Source of the DNA: Burkholderiaceae bacterium
Lineage (GTDB): Bacteria > Pseudomonadota > Gammaproteobacteria > Burkholderiales > Burkholderiaceae_C
Direction of reading: 5' to 3'
Assembly: GCA_024235895.1 (NCBI GenBank)
Contig: JACKLM010000003.1
Span: 558,001 to 622,000 of the forward strand
DNA length: 64,000 nucleotides
Below are positions 16,304 through 26,083 of the stretch, in pieces. The position numbers were made by a program, and so were the translations under genes. A model generated the notes under the pieces. That model was not told where the DNA came from. It worked only from the letters and a program-made list of their open reading frames with translations, and made no database searches. How positions within the stretch are numbered: the first letter of the stretch is position 1; the number at the start of each line of letters is the position of its first letter.

Positions 16304-18556
16304 ATGGAGGCTGATCTCTTCGCCGTCGACGCTGCGCCTGCGGGCCGGTGGCCCGCGCGTGCCCGGACCTGGATGCACGAGCGGCTCGCACCGGCGCTGG
16401 GCACGCTGAAGTTCAGACTGGCGCTGGGCAGCCTGGCTGGGCTGCTGGCGACGATGGCGGCGACGCTGTGGCAGTTCGGCGAGCGCGCCCAGCATGAACT
16501 GCTGGCCCAGGTCCGGCTGCACGAACAACGCGAGGCGACGATCGCTGCCGCGGCGGTCGGTGCGCGGCTGCAGACGATGCAGCGCACGCTGGCACTGGCC
16601 GCTGGCAAGCTGCAAGGGCCAGCTCGCCTCGATGACCCGCACCTCGAGGCGCCGCTGCCGGGGCAAGCTGCGCTGCGGGAGCTGTTCTCGGCCGTCTTTC
16701 TGGCCGACTCGGCCGGGCAGCTACGGCTCCTGCTCGAGGGCGGCAACGCGCGGTTGCCGGCGGTCTCTGTTGCTGACCGCGACTGGTTCCGACGCGCCGT
16801 GGCCGAGCGCCGGCCGGTGCTCTCGGGCGCGATCGCTGCCCAAGTGTCCGACCAACCGGCCATCGTCCTCGCGCAACCGGTCGAGCTGGCCGACGCCGGC
16901 CTCGCGGTGCTCGGTGGCGCGCTGCATCTGGCCAGCCAGGACTTGCTGAGGATGCTGGCGGGGATGCCCTACACCGATGCAGCCGGGGCGCGGGCGGAGC
17001 CCGCAGCCGGGCTGCTGTCGCTGGCAGGAGGTGCCGAGCCGCCGGCGAGCGAGGTTGCTGTCGCCAACCGCGATCGGGCGACAGACGAAGAGGGCCCCGT
17101 TGCGCGTGGTCGCGCGTTGGCCGTGAAAGCGCCGACTGGGCTGGGCGAGCCCGACTCCGGTGCGCGCGCGCTGGTCGTGCTCGCCGACGCCTCGGGGCGT
17201 ATCCTGTCCCACCCCCTGCGCGAACGGCTGCTGACCCGTCTGGCCGACGAACCGCGGTTCTCGGCGGCATACCGAGCAAGGCTGGCGGGCGAGGGCCAGG
17301 CACTCGGCCGGGCGGCGCACGACCCCTACGACGACGTGGTGACGAGCGCGCGCGACCCTGTCAGTGGTTGGTGGGTGTGGCGTGCCGTGCCCCGCGAGCA
17401 ACTGCTGGCGGGTTTGCAGTCGGCGCGCAGCCGGACGCTGCGCGATGCGGTGCTGCTCGCGGCCCTGGCCGCGGCGGGGCTGATGGCGTTCCTGGCCTGG
17501 CAGCTGAGGCCGCTGAAGCAGCTCGAACTCCGTGCCGCGGACCTGCTCAGTGGTCGCGCTGGCGCCGACTGGCCCGAGGGCAGCGGTGAGATCGGCCGCC
17601 TGGCGCGCACGCTGCGCCACGTGTGGGCCGAGCGCACGCAGATCGAGACCTTCAACGCCGAAGTCCTGGGCAAGCTCGGCTCGGTCATGGCCGCGGCCCC
17701 GGTGGGACTGGCGTTCACGCGCGATGGGCGCTTCGAGCTCGTTGGCGACGAGCTGTGCCGGCTGCTGGGGTATGCGCCGGGCGCGTTGCTCGGGAAATCG
17801 ACGCGATCGATCTTTGCTGCCGATGACGACTGGAGGGGGCTCGGTGAAGAGGTAGCCGCCTCGTTTGACCGCGGCCAGGCCTACGAGGGGGAGTGGCGGC
17901 TTCAGCGCGCGGACGGCACACGCCTGTGGGGAAACCTGCGCGCCCGTCCCGTGCGCCCCGCCGAACCGGCTGCGGGGACGATCTGGAGCGTGGCCGATGT
18001 CAGCGAACAGGTCTCGGCACGTGACGCGCTGCAGCACGCCGCCCATCATGACGTGCTGACCGGGCTGGTCAACCGCCAGGGTTTCGAGCAGGCGTTGCAT
18101 CGGCTGCAAGGGGCCGGGCCGGCGGCGCGGCCTGCGGCGCTGGTGATGATCGACCTCGACCACTTCAAGCCGATCAACGACAGCGCCGGCCACGCGGCGG
18201 GGGACGCCGTGCTGGTCGCGGTCGCGCAGGCGATCAAGAGCCGCGTGCGCGGCTCCGACCTGGCGGTGAGGCTTGGCGGGGACGAGTTCGCGCTGCTGCT
18301 GCCGGGTTGCGATCACGCCCGCGCCATGGTGGTGGCGGAGAAGGTTCGCGAGGCGATTGCGGCAATGGCGGTGGACTGGGGCGGGCGCAAGCTGCGCGTC
18401 GGCGCCAGCCTGGGTGTCGCCGAGCTCGGTGACCAGCATGCCGACCCTGCCCAGTGGCTGTCGCAGGCCGATGCCGCATGCTACGAAGCCAAGCGCGCCG
18501 GGCGCGACCGGGTTAGGCTGGCCAGGCCGGGGCTGCAGCTGGTGGCGGGCCTCTGA
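16304..18556 (+). CDS. Membrane diguanylate cyclase (Cache-PAS-GGDEF)
   Basis: Synthesises c-di-GMP from two GTP, predicted from sequence. 750 aa: a transmembrane helix (about 37-57), a periplasmic Cache-like sensor region (about 60-370, with DRDWFRRAVAERRPVLSG), a second helix (about 385-405, AVLLAALAAAGLMAFLAWQL), a short HAMP-like linker, a PAS domain (about 455-570) and GGDEF (from about 580). The active site GGDEF is intact at 658-662. The inhibitory I-site RGSD sits at 649-652, exactly five residues upstream, so product feedback is expected. ATG 16304 is chosen; ATG 16373 is an alternative. The ligand is unknown. Confidence 0.92.
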   Translation: MEADLFAVDAAPAGRWPARARTWMHERLAPALGTLKFRLALGSLAGLLATMAATLWQFGERAQHELLAQVRLHEQREATIAAAAVGARLQTMQRTLALAAGKLQGPARLDDPHLEAPLPGQAALRELFSAVFLADSAGQLRLLLEGGNARLPAVSVADRDWFRRAVAERRPVLSGAIAAQVSDQPAIVLAQPVELADAGLAVLGGALHLASQDLLRMLAGMPYTDAAGARAEPAAGLLSLAGGAEPPASEVAVANRDRATDEEGPVARGRALAVKAPTGLGEPDSGARALVVLADASGRILSHPLRERLLTRLADEPRFSAAYRARLAGEGQALGRAAHDPYDDVVTSARDPVSGWWVWRAVPREQLLAGLQSARSRTLRDAVLLAALAAAGLMAFLAWQLRPLKQLELRAADLLSGRAGADWPEGSGEIGRLARTLRHVWAERTQIETFNAEVLGKLGSVMAAAPVGLAFTRDGRFELVGDELCRLLGYAPGALLGKSTRSIFAADDDWRGLGEEVAASFDRGQAYEGEWRLQRADGTRLWGNLRARPVRPAEPAAGTIWSVADVSEQVSARDALQHAAHHDVLTGLVNRQGFEQALHRLQGAGPAARPAALVMIDLDHFKPINDSAGHAAGDAVLVAVAQAIKSRVRGSDLAVRLGGDEFALLLPGCDHARAMVVAEKVREAIAAMAVDWGGRKLRVGASLGVAELGDQHADPAQWLSQADAACYEAKRAGRDRVRLARPGLQLVAGL

Positions 18557-18689
18557 CGCCACCCGTCGCCGCCCCCGCGCTCCGAGGCGAGGTGCGAGGA
18601 CCCCGGGCGGCGGGATCGGGTCTGGACGGTCGCGGGCTGGACCGATCCGCTTTGCTCGACGGCCACCGCGATCCGGGATAATCCGATCC

Positions 18690-19808
18690 ATGGCGGGCTC
18701 GGGCTTCGGCGACATCCTTCGCGTCACCAACTTCGGCGAGAGCCACGGTCCGGCGATCGGCTGCGTGATCGATGGTTGTCCGCCCGGGATGGCGCTGGCG
18801 GAGTCCGACATCCAACCCGACCTGGACCGCCGCCGACCCGGCACCAGCCGTCACGTGACGCAGCGTCGCGAGGCCGACCGGGTGCAGATCCTGTCCGGCG
18901 TGTTCGAAGGCCTGACCACCGGCACGCCGATCGCGCTGCTGATCGCCAACACCGACCAGCGCAGCGGCGACTACGCCAACCTGCTCGACACCTTCCGCCC
19001 CGGCCACGCCGACTACACCTACTGGCGCAAGTACGGGCATCGCGACCCGCGCGGCGGCGGGCGCTCGTCGGCGCGGCTGACCGCGCCGACAGTGGCCGCC
19101 GGCGCGGTCGCGCGCAAGTGGCTGCGCCAGGCCTATGGCACCACGGTGCGCGCCTGGCTCGGCGCGCTGGGCGAGATCGAGATCCCTTTCGAGGATGAGT
19201 CGCTGATCGATACCAACCCCTTCTTCGCGCCCAACGCCTCGCTGCTGCCGAAGATGGAGGACTATATGGACGCGCTGCGCAAGTCCGGCGACTCGTGCGG
19301 CGCGCGCATCGAGCTGCGCGCGCGCGACGTGCCGGTCGGGCTGGGCGAGCCGCTTTACGACAAGCTCGACGCCGATATCGCGTGGGCGATGATGGGGTTG
19401 AACGCGGTCAAGGGGGTCGAGATCGGCGACGGTTTCGGCGTCGTCACCCAAGGAGGCAGCTTGCACGGCGACGAGCTCACGCCCGAGGGTTTCATGAGCA
19501 ACCACGCAGGCGGCGTGCTGGGCGGCATTTCGACCGGGCAGGACCTGGTCGTGCGGCTGGCGCTCAAGCCGACGAGCTCGATCCGCCTGCCCAAGGCGTC
19601 GATCGACCGCGCGGGCAACCCGGTCGTGCTGCAGACGCACGGCCGGCACGACCCTTGCGTCGGCATCCGCGCCGCGCCGATCGCCGAGGCGCTGCTGGCG
19701 CTGGTGCTGATGGACCACGTGCTGCGCCACCGCGCGCTGTGCGCCGACGTTCGGCACGCGCGGCCGGCGATCGCCGGCCGTGCGCCGGGTCACCCGGACG
19801 ACCGCTGA
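18690..19808 (+). CDS. aroC: Chorismate synthase
   Basis: Last step of the shikimate pathway: 5-enolpyruvylshikimate-3-phosphate to chorismate, FMN-dependent, cytoplasmic. 372 aa, near the family length. Signature blocks: FGESHGPAIGCVIDGCPPG, RRPGTSRHVTQRREAD, RGGGRSSARLTAPTVAAGAV and the C-terminal GRHDPCVGIRAAPIAEAL. A -10-like GATAAT (18677-18682) ends only 7 bp before the ATG and no Shine-Dalgarno is present, so the mRNA may be leaderless. It sits between two c-di-GMP-type genes with no functional link evident. Confidence 0.97.
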   Translation: MAGSGFGDILRVTNFGESHGPAIGCVIDGCPPGMALAESDIQPDLDRRRPGTSRHVTQRREADRVQILSGVFEGLTTGTPIALLIANTDQRSGDYANLLDTFRPGHADYTYWRKYGHRDPRGGGRSSARLTAPTVAAGAVARKWLRQAYGTTVRAWLGALGEIEIPFEDESLIDTNPFFAPNASLLPKMEDYMDALRKSGDSCGARIELRARDVPVGLGEPLYDKLDADIAWAMMGLNAVKGVEIGDGFGVVTQGGSLHGDELTPEGFMSNHAGGVLGGISTGQDLVVRLALKPTSSIRLPKASIDRAGNPVVLQTHGRHDPCVGIRAAPIAEALLALVLMDHVLRHRALCADVRHARPAIAGRAPGHPDDR

Positions 19809-20011
19809 TCGGGGCCTCGTCGCACGGGGGCCACCGACGCGGCGGATGGCGCCGCGGCCAGGCTTGCGCGGCCGGCAGGGATACGCTCGCCGCCGCCGCC
19901 CCTCGGTGCTTTGTCACGGCCGTCCACGGGCGTGCACGGGCGTGCGCTGCCGTTGCCGCCCCGCGACGGCACGGCTGCTCAAGCGGGCTCGCCGAGCGCC
20001 GATACGCTGGC

Positions 20012-21358
20012 ATGCGCAGGTTGCCAGCGACCGACCCGCGCCGCCTGCGCGCGGCGTGGTGGACCTCCATCGGTGCCGCCGCGGGGGCCGGCGCGCTGGC
20101 CCATGCGGCGTGGGTGGGCATGCTCGCCGCCGTGCCCGCCTGGATCGGCGCCGCGTTGCTCGCCACGCTGGCGGCCGCGCTGGGCGAGGCGGGGCTGCGC
20201 AGGCAGCCGACACGCAAGCCCGACCCGAGCACGCTGCCGATGGACATCGCCGAGGCGGGGCCTGAGCCCGTCGAAGCGCCGGACGATCGGCCCGTCGAGG
20301 GGCTGGCCGCGCCGGTTGGGATCGCGACCCACGCCACAGCGGTCGACGAGGTCGACCCTGGTACCGATGCGCCGTTCGCGAGCGATCGCCACCAAGTTGC
20401 GCCCGATCCGGCACTGGCGTGGGTGGTGCCGGGTGACGATGGCACCGCGGGGCCTGGCGATGCCTCGTCACCGGCTTCCGGCCATGCCACGACGGCCGCG
20501 GATCAGGCACCCGATCCGGCAGTCGATCGGGTGCCCGACGAGGTGGCCGATGCCCTGCGCGCCGCGATCGACGCGCACGAGCTGGCAGTGGTGTACGAGC
20601 CCGTCTTCGAGCTGGCGACACGGCAGGTGCAAGCGGTCGACATGCTGCTGCGCGCGCCGCGTGCGTTGCAGGCACGGTTGCCGGCGCAGGATCTTGCCGA
20701 CGTCGCCGAGCGCCTCGGGCTGGGACCGCGCCTGGGCGAGTGGCTGATCGGCTCGGCGTGCCGGCAGATGGCGCGCTGGCGGCAGTTGCTGGGCGATGCC
20801 GCGCCGCGCCAGGTCTCGGTCGGGCTGACGCCGGCCCGATGCCTGGACCCGGCGTTGCACGCGCGCCTGGAGGAGGCGGCGCGCGCCCACGACCTGCCGC
20901 CGCGCGCGCTGCAGATCGCGCTGCCGACGGCGGCACTGGTGGCCGACGACACGCTGCAGCGCGCGCTGCAGCGCCTGCGCGAGGCGGGCGTGGCGGTCAC
21001 GCTGAAGGGCTTCGGCACCGGCTCGTCGTCGCTGGCGGGTTTGCGGCAGCTGCCGATCGATCTCGTCCAGGTCGATCCGGGCATCGTCCGGCGCGCCGAG
21101 GAGGGCAGTGCCGCGCGCCTGGTGCTGGAGTCGACGCTGCGCGTGGCGGCTTCGCTCGGGCTGCCGCTGGTGGCCTCGGGCGTACAGACGCCGGCGCAGC
21201 TCGAGATGCTGCGCACGCTGGGCTGCACGCTGGCGCAGGGGCCGCTGCTGTGCGGGCCGATCGACGCCAGCGCGCTGACGCGCCGGATCCGCAGCGGCGA
21301 ATGCATGCCGCGCAGCCTGGGCAGCGCCTGCCGAAGCGCGTCGCCGCTGAACGCCTGA
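20012..21358 (+). CDS. Membrane protein with degenerate EAL domain
   Basis: 448 aa. Two N-terminal hydrophobic segments (about 14-60) are followed by an acidic, disordered linker (about 70-175) and an EAL-fold domain (about 180-435). The fold is recognisable from VYEPVFELATRQVQAVDMLL, GFGTGSSSLAGLRQLPIDLV and the ending LGCTLAQGPLL. The catalytic positions are lost: EAL reads VDM, the NxSA-type motif is GLTP, the DD pair is KG (LKGFGTGS), the lysine of KIDRSF is V/P (QVDPGI), and AEGVE is ASGVQ. It is therefore unlikely to hydrolyse c-di-GMP and may act as a binder or scaffold. ATG 20012 was chosen because the first helix follows it. Confidence 0.8.
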   Translation: MRRLPATDPRRLRAAWWTSIGAAAGAGALAHAAWVGMLAAVPAWIGAALLATLAAALGEAGLRRQPTRKPDPSTLPMDIAEAGPEPVEAPDDRPVEGLAAPVGIATHATAVDEVDPGTDAPFASDRHQVAPDPALAWVVPGDDGTAGPGDASSPASGHATTAADQAPDPAVDRVPDEVADALRAAIDAHELAVVYEPVFELATRQVQAVDMLLRAPRALQARLPAQDLADVAERLGLGPRLGEWLIGSACRQMARWRQLLGDAAPRQVSVGLTPARCLDPALHARLEEAARAHDLPPRALQIALPTAALVADDTLQRALQRLREAGVAVTLKGFGTGSSSLAGLRQLPIDLVQVDPGIVRRAEEGSAARLVLESTLRVAASLGLPLVASGVQTPAQLEMLRTLGCTLAQGPLLCGPIDASALTRRIRSGECMPRSLGSACRSASPLNA

Positions 21359-21530
21359 CGCAAGCCCGTCGGTCGCCCGCGGGTGCATCCGGTCGGCCCG
21401 GGCGGCACTTCGTCGCATGGGGATCGCGCGGCCGCCGCGCCACGCCTACACTGCGGGCCGCTGCTCGTTCGCGGGAACCGGATCGATCCCGGCCCCGGCC
21501 TGGAGCAGGCCACGCACCCCCGCTGACACC

Positions 21531-22703
21531 ATGACCCGCCCACGCCTGATCGGCACCGCCCTCGTCCTCGCGACCTTGCTCGGCGTCGGCGCCGGCTTCA
21601 TCGCCGGCGTCCTGCCGCTGCCCGGGCGTGCCGCCGACCAGGACGACAACAAGTCCGAGGTCGCGCTCGCGTTCGGCGCCGAGGAGGTGGTGCGGCCGCG
21701 CCACGCGACGATGCCGCAGCGCCTGGAGTTCTCTGGCGCGCTGGTCGCGCCGGCCAGCGCGGTCCTGCGCGCCAAGGCCGGTGGCACGCTGCTGGCGCTG
21801 ACGGTGCGCGAGGGTGACCGCGTCCGTGCCGGCGAGCTCGTCGGCCGCATCGACGTCGCCGAGGCCGACAGCCGGGCGGCGGAGCGCGCGGCGCAGCTCG
21901 GCGCCGCGCGTGCCGCGCTGGCGCAGGCCGATCGCACCCATGCGTCCAACGAGCGGCTGGCGGCGCAGCAGTTCATCTCGCCGGTGGCGCTGGATCAGTC
22001 GCGCGCGGCGCTGGATACCGCGCGCGCCCAGCTCGATGCGGCGCAGGCGGCGCTGCGCACCGCGCGGCTGGTGCTGCGCGACGGCGCGCTGACGGCACCG
22101 ATCGACGGCATCGTCGCCGAACGCAAGGCCTTGCCGGGCGAGAAGGTCAGCCCGGAGCAGCCGGTGCTGACGATCGTCGACCTGCGCGAGCTCGAGCTGG
22201 CCGGGCGTGTCGGTACGCACGAGGTCTCGCGGCTGGTGCCCGGGATGACGGTGCAGGTGCGGGTGGAGGGGCTGGACCGCGCGGTGCCGGGGCGCATCGC
22301 CCGCATCGCGCCGGCAGCCGAGCCCGGGACGCGCTCGATCGGGGTCGCGGTCGCGCTGCCGAACCCCGGTGAGCGGCTGCGCGCCGGCCAGTTCGCGCTC
22401 GCGCAGGTGACGATCGACGACCCGACCGAGCGGCTGACGCTGCCGGCCAGCGCGCTGGTCGCCAGCGGCGGCCAGTCCTACGTCTGGCTGATCGAGGACG
22501 GCGTGCTCGCGCGCCGCGTCGTCTCGATCGGCCAGCGCGATGCGCACAGCGGGCGCGTCGAGATCCTGTCGGGCGTGACGCCGGCCAGCGCGGTGCTGGC
22601 GGCGCGGTTCGAAAACTTGCGCGAGGGCGCGAAGGCGACGATCGCGGGCGGCTCCGGCGCGGCGCTGGCGGCGACGCCCTCGACGCCGGCCGCGACCAAC
22701 TGA
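21531..22703 (+). CDS. RND efflux periplasmic adaptor (membrane fusion protein)
   Basis: Periplasmic adaptor that links an inner-membrane RND pump to an outer-membrane channel. 390 aa: an N-terminal membrane anchor or uncleaved signal (about 6-28), a lipoyl/barrel-sandwich half-motif (AGGTLLALTVREGDRVRAGEL), an alpha-helical coiled-coil hairpin (about 105-170, rich in Ala, Arg and Gln), the second lipoyl half (LTAPIDGIVAERKALPGEKV), a beta-barrel, and a membrane-proximal domain ending in low-complexity Ala/Thr. It is followed after 162 bp by the pump gene. No outer-membrane factor is nearby, so a TolC-like partner must be elsewhere. The substrate is unknown. Confidence 0.92.
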   Translation: MTRPRLIGTALVLATLLGVGAGFIAGVLPLPGRAADQDDNKSEVALAFGAEEVVRPRHATMPQRLEFSGALVAPASAVLRAKAGGTLLALTVREGDRVRAGELVGRIDVAEADSRAAERAAQLGAARAALAQADRTHASNERLAAQQFISPVALDQSRAALDTARAQLDAAQAALRTARLVLRDGALTAPIDGIVAERKALPGEKVSPEQPVLTIVDLRELELAGRVGTHEVSRLVPGMTVQVRVEGLDRAVPGRIARIAPAAEPGTRSIGVAVALPNPGERLRAGQFALAQVTIDDPTERLTLPASALVASGGQSYVWLIEDGVLARRVVSIGQRDAHSGRVEILSGVTPASAVLAARFENLREGAKATIAGGSGAALAATPSTPAATN

Positions 22704-22865
22704 CCGGGCGCCAGGGGCGAGGCGGGCGGCCGCGGGCGACGACGGGTCGACGGCGACCTGGCGCGAGCCGACCGCACCCGAGCCGCAGGCCCTGCCGCCC
22801 ATCGCCAGCCGACACCGCAGAGCCCGCACGACCGGCCGACCCGCCCCCACGCTTCGAGCACGCCC

Positions 22866-25800
22866 ATGTGGATCACCCGCACCTCGATCGCCAATCCGGT
22901 CTTCGCCACCATGGTGATGGTCGCGCTGTGCGTGCTCGGGTTGTTCTCGTACCAGCGCCTGGGCGTCGAGCAGATGCCCGACATCGCGTTCCCGGGCGCC
23001 TACGTGCAGGTCGTCTACCCGGGCGCGTCGCCCGAGGCGGTCGAGCGCGAGGTCGCGCGCCCGATCGAGGAGGCGATCAACAGCATCGCCGGCGTGCGTC
23101 GCATCATGTCGCGCAGCCAGGAAGGTCGCACCGGGATCAGCGCCGAGTTCGGGCTCGACGCCGACATGGACCGCGCGATGCAGGACCTGCGCGACCGCAT
23201 CTCGGCCGTCCAGGCCACGCTGCCGCGTGATGTCGAGGCGCCGACGATCGCGCGTTTCGACAGCGAAAACGAGCAGCCGGTGGTCGTCATGGCGCTGGTC
23301 TCGCCGACGCGCAGCCAGCGCGAGCTTTCGCTGTTCGCCGAGCAGCAGCTCGACAAGCGGCTGCAGCGCGTGGCCGGCGTGGCGCGCGTCGACATGAGCG
23401 GCCTGGCCTCGCGCGAGATCCGGGTCGATCTCGACCCGACGCGGCTGCGCGCCTACGGCGTCACGCCGGCGCAGATCGCGCAGGCGCTGGCGGCGGCGAA
23501 CGCCGACCAGCCGGTCGGCGTGGTCAGCGACCGGCTGCAGGATGCGATCCTGCGCGTCGAGGGGCGGGTGGGCGACCCGCGCGACTTCGCCGACATCGTC
23601 GTCGCCCGCCAGGGCACGCTGCCGCTGACGCTGGGCGACCTGGGGCGCGTCGTCGACCGCGAGCGCGAGCCCGACTCCGTCGCCCGCATCGACGGCCAGC
23701 GCGCGATCAACGTCGAGGTCCACAAGCAGCAGGACGCCAACATCGTCGCCGTCGGCGAGGCGGTGAAGGAGGCGATGGAGGAACTGCGCGAGCAACTGCC
23801 GCCGGACGTCCGGCTGGAGCTGATCTACGCCAGCAGCGACTGGGTCAAGGGCTCGCTGCGCGGCCTGCAGAATACGCTGATCGAGGGCGCGATCCTGACC
23901 GTCGTCATCGTCTTCCTGTTCCTGCACAGCTGGCGCAGCACCGTGATCACCGGGCTGACGCTGCCGATCGCGGTCATCTCGAGCTTCATCGCGGTCTACG
24001 CCTTCGGCTTCACGCTGAACTTCATGACGATGATGGCGCTGAGCCTTTGCATCGGGCTGCTGATCGACGACGCCATCGTCGTGCGCGAGAACATCGTGCG
24101 CCACGTCGGCATGGGCAAGGACCACCACACGGCCGCGCGCGAGGGCACCGACGAGATCGGGCTGGCGGTGCTGGCGACCACCTTCGCGATCTGCGCGGTC
24201 TTCGTGCCGGTGGCCTTCATGGGCGGGATCGTCGGCAAGTTCTTCTACCCCTTCGGCGTTACCGTGGTGGTGGCGGTGCTGGTCAGCCTGTTCGTCAGCT
24301 TCACGCTCGACCCGATGCTGTCCAGCATCTGGCGCGACCCGCCCGCGTCCAGGCTGGCGACGCTGCCGGGGCTCGGGCACGCGATCCGCGCCACCGACCG
24401 CGCGCTGGAGGCGCTGCACCGGCTCTACGCGCGGCTGGTGCGATGGATCTTCAGCGGCCGGCGCTGGCGCATCGTCGCGCTGCCGGCCTACGCCCGGCCC
24501 TTTGGTGCCGATGGCCGGCGCGACCCGGACGCGCCGCGGCGGCTGCGCTGGGCCACCATCACGCCGCGCGGCGTCGTGCTCGCGGTGGGCGCGCTGAGCT
24601 TCGTCGTCGCCCTCGGGCTGACGCCGGTGGTCGGCAGCGAGTTCGTGCCGCAGACCGACGAGGGCTTCACGCGCCTCGCGCTGCGGATGCCGGTGGGGTC
24701 CAGCCTGGACCGCACCGACGCCAAGGTGCGCCAGATCGAGGCCATCGTGCGCGAGATGCCCGAGGTGCGCATCGTCTCGACCTGGGTCGGCGGCGCCGGG
24801 CAGCGCAACCAGGCCTGGCTCAACATCGCGCTGGTCGAGCGCCGCGAGCGGACCCGATCGCAGAAGCAGCTCGAGGATGCGATCCGCGCCGCGATCGCGG
24901 GCATCCCCGGGGTCGAGGTCTCGGTCGGGTTCAACCGGCCGATCTACGTCGCGCTGCTCGGCCCGGATGCGCAGGAGCTGGCGCGGCTGACGAACGAATT
25001 CGCGGACCGGCTGCGCGCGATCCCGGGCGTGGTCGACGTCGAGTCCTCGGTGCAGCCGGGCGTGCCCGCGTACGCCGTGCGCCTGAAGCCGGGTGCGGTG
25101 CGCGAGCTCGGGCTGACGGCGCCACAAGTCGCGTCGTCGCTGCGTGCCTACGTCAACGGCGAGGCCGCGACCACGTGGACGACGCCAGACGGCGAACAGG
25201 TCGACGTCGTGCTGCGCCTGCCCGAGGACGCGCGCCAGCGCGTCGATCAGCTGCGCACGCTGCCGGTGGCGTATGCCGCCGACGGCACGCCGGTCGCGCT
25301 GGACAGCGTGGCCGTGCTCGAGCCGGTCTTCAACCCGCAGGTCGTCCGCCGGCAGGACCTGCAGCGCCGCGAGGCGGTCTTCGCCGGCGTCGAGGGGCGG
25401 CCTGCGGGCGACGTCGGCAACGAGGTGCAGGCGCTGGTCGAGGCGACCACGCTGCCGCCGGGCTACAGCTTCGACGTCGGCGGCGCGACGCGCGACCAGC
25501 AGGAGGCCTTCGCGGCGATGGTCTCGGCGATGGCGCTGGCGGTCATCTTCATCTACATCGTGCTGGCGAGCCAGTTCGGCAGCTTCGTGCAGCCGATCGC
25601 GATCATGGCCAGCCTGCCTCTGGCGCTGATCGGCGTCATGCTGGCGCTGCTGCTGTGGAACAGCACGCTCAACGTGTTCTCGATGATCGGGCTGGTGATG
25701 CTGATGGGACTGGTGACGAAGAATGCGATCCTGCTCGTCGACTTCGCCAACCAGGCGCGCCGTGCCGGCGCCGGCGTCGAGGACGCGCTGCTGCAGGCGG

Positions 25801-26078
25801 GGCAGATCCGCATGCGTCCGATCATCATGACGACCGCGGCGATGATCTTCGGCATGCTGCCGCTGGCGCTGGCGCTCAACGACGGCGGCGAGATCCAGGC
25901 GCCGATGGGGCGGGCGATCATCGGCGGGCTGCTGACCTCGACCCTGCTGACGCTGGTCGTGGTGCCGGTGCTGTACAGCTACCTCGTGCGCGAGCGCCGG
26001 CCCGCGGCGGCCGCCGTGGCGTTACCGGCGTCGGGCGGCGCCGTGCTGCCGGCGACGATGCCGGCCGATCGCGACTGA
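22866..26078 (+). CDS. RND-family multidrug efflux pump, inner-membrane subunit
   Basis: Proton-driven transporter of the AcrB/MexB (HAE1) superfamily, 1070 aa. The N-terminus WITRTSIANPVFATMVMVAL is the first helix. Two large periplasmic loops (about 40-335 and 580-870) alternate with two blocks of helices. The essential charged helix 4 pair is seen in LCIGLLIDDAIVVREN (Asp-Asp), and helix 10/11 motifs in GLVMLMGLVTKNAILLVDFA. A hydrophilic loop of about 35 residues (about 535-575, GRRWRIVALPAYARPFGADG onward) lies between the two halves. It ends 5 bp from the convergent dnaJ stop. Substrate not predictable. Confidence 0.93.
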   Translation: MWITRTSIANPVFATMVMVALCVLGLFSYQRLGVEQMPDIAFPGAYVQVVYPGASPEAVEREVARPIEEAINSIAGVRRIMSRSQEGRTGISAEFGLDADMDRAMQDLRDRISAVQATLPRDVEAPTIARFDSENEQPVVVMALVSPTRSQRELSLFAEQQLDKRLQRVAGVARVDMSGLASREIRVDLDPTRLRAYGVTPAQIAQALAAANADQPVGVVSDRLQDAILRVEGRVGDPRDFADIVVARQGTLPLTLGDLGRVVDREREPDSVARIDGQRAINVEVHKQQDANIVAVGEAVKEAMEELREQLPPDVRLELIYASSDWVKGSLRGLQNTLIEGAILTVVIVFLFLHSWRSTVITGLTLPIAVISSFIAVYAFGFTLNFMTMMALSLCIGLLIDDAIVVRENIVRHVGMGKDHHTAAREGTDEIGLAVLATTFAICAVFVPVAFMGGIVGKFFYPFGVTVVVAVLVSLFVSFTLDPMLSSIWRDPPASRLATLPGLGHAIRATDRALEALHRLYARLVRWIFSGRRWRIVALPAYARPFGADGRRDPDAPRRLRWATITPRGVVLAVGALSFVVALGLTPVVGSEFVPQTDEGFTRLALRMPVGSSLDRTDAKVRQIEAIVREMPEVRIVSTWVGGAGQRNQAWLNIALVERRERTRSQKQLEDAIRAAIAGIPGVEVSVGFNRPIYVALLGPDAQELARLTNEFADRLRAIPGVVDVESSVQPGVPAYAVRLKPGAVRELGLTAPQVASSLRAYVNGEAATTWTTPDGEQVDVVLRLPEDARQRVDQLRTLPVAYAADGTPVALDSVAVLEPVFNPQVVRRQDLQRREAVFAGVEGRPAGDVGNEVQALVEATTLPPGYSFDVGGATRDQQEAFAAMVSAMALAVIFIYIVLASQFGSFVQPIAIMASLPLALIGVMLALLLWNSTLNVFSMIGLVMLMGLVTKNAILLVDFANQARRAGAGVEDALLQAGQIRMRPIIMTTAAMIFGMLPLALALNDGGEIQAPMGRAIIGGLLTSTLLTLVVVPVLYSYLVRERRPAAAAVALPASGGAVLPATMPADRD

Positions 26079-26083
26079 GGTAC

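Noticed and set aside
23000..26078. Frameshift or truncation in the RND pump
   Set aside because: The loop around residues 535-575 is longer than in AcrB but the frame continues to a normal C-terminus with all helix motifs, so it is taken as natural variation.
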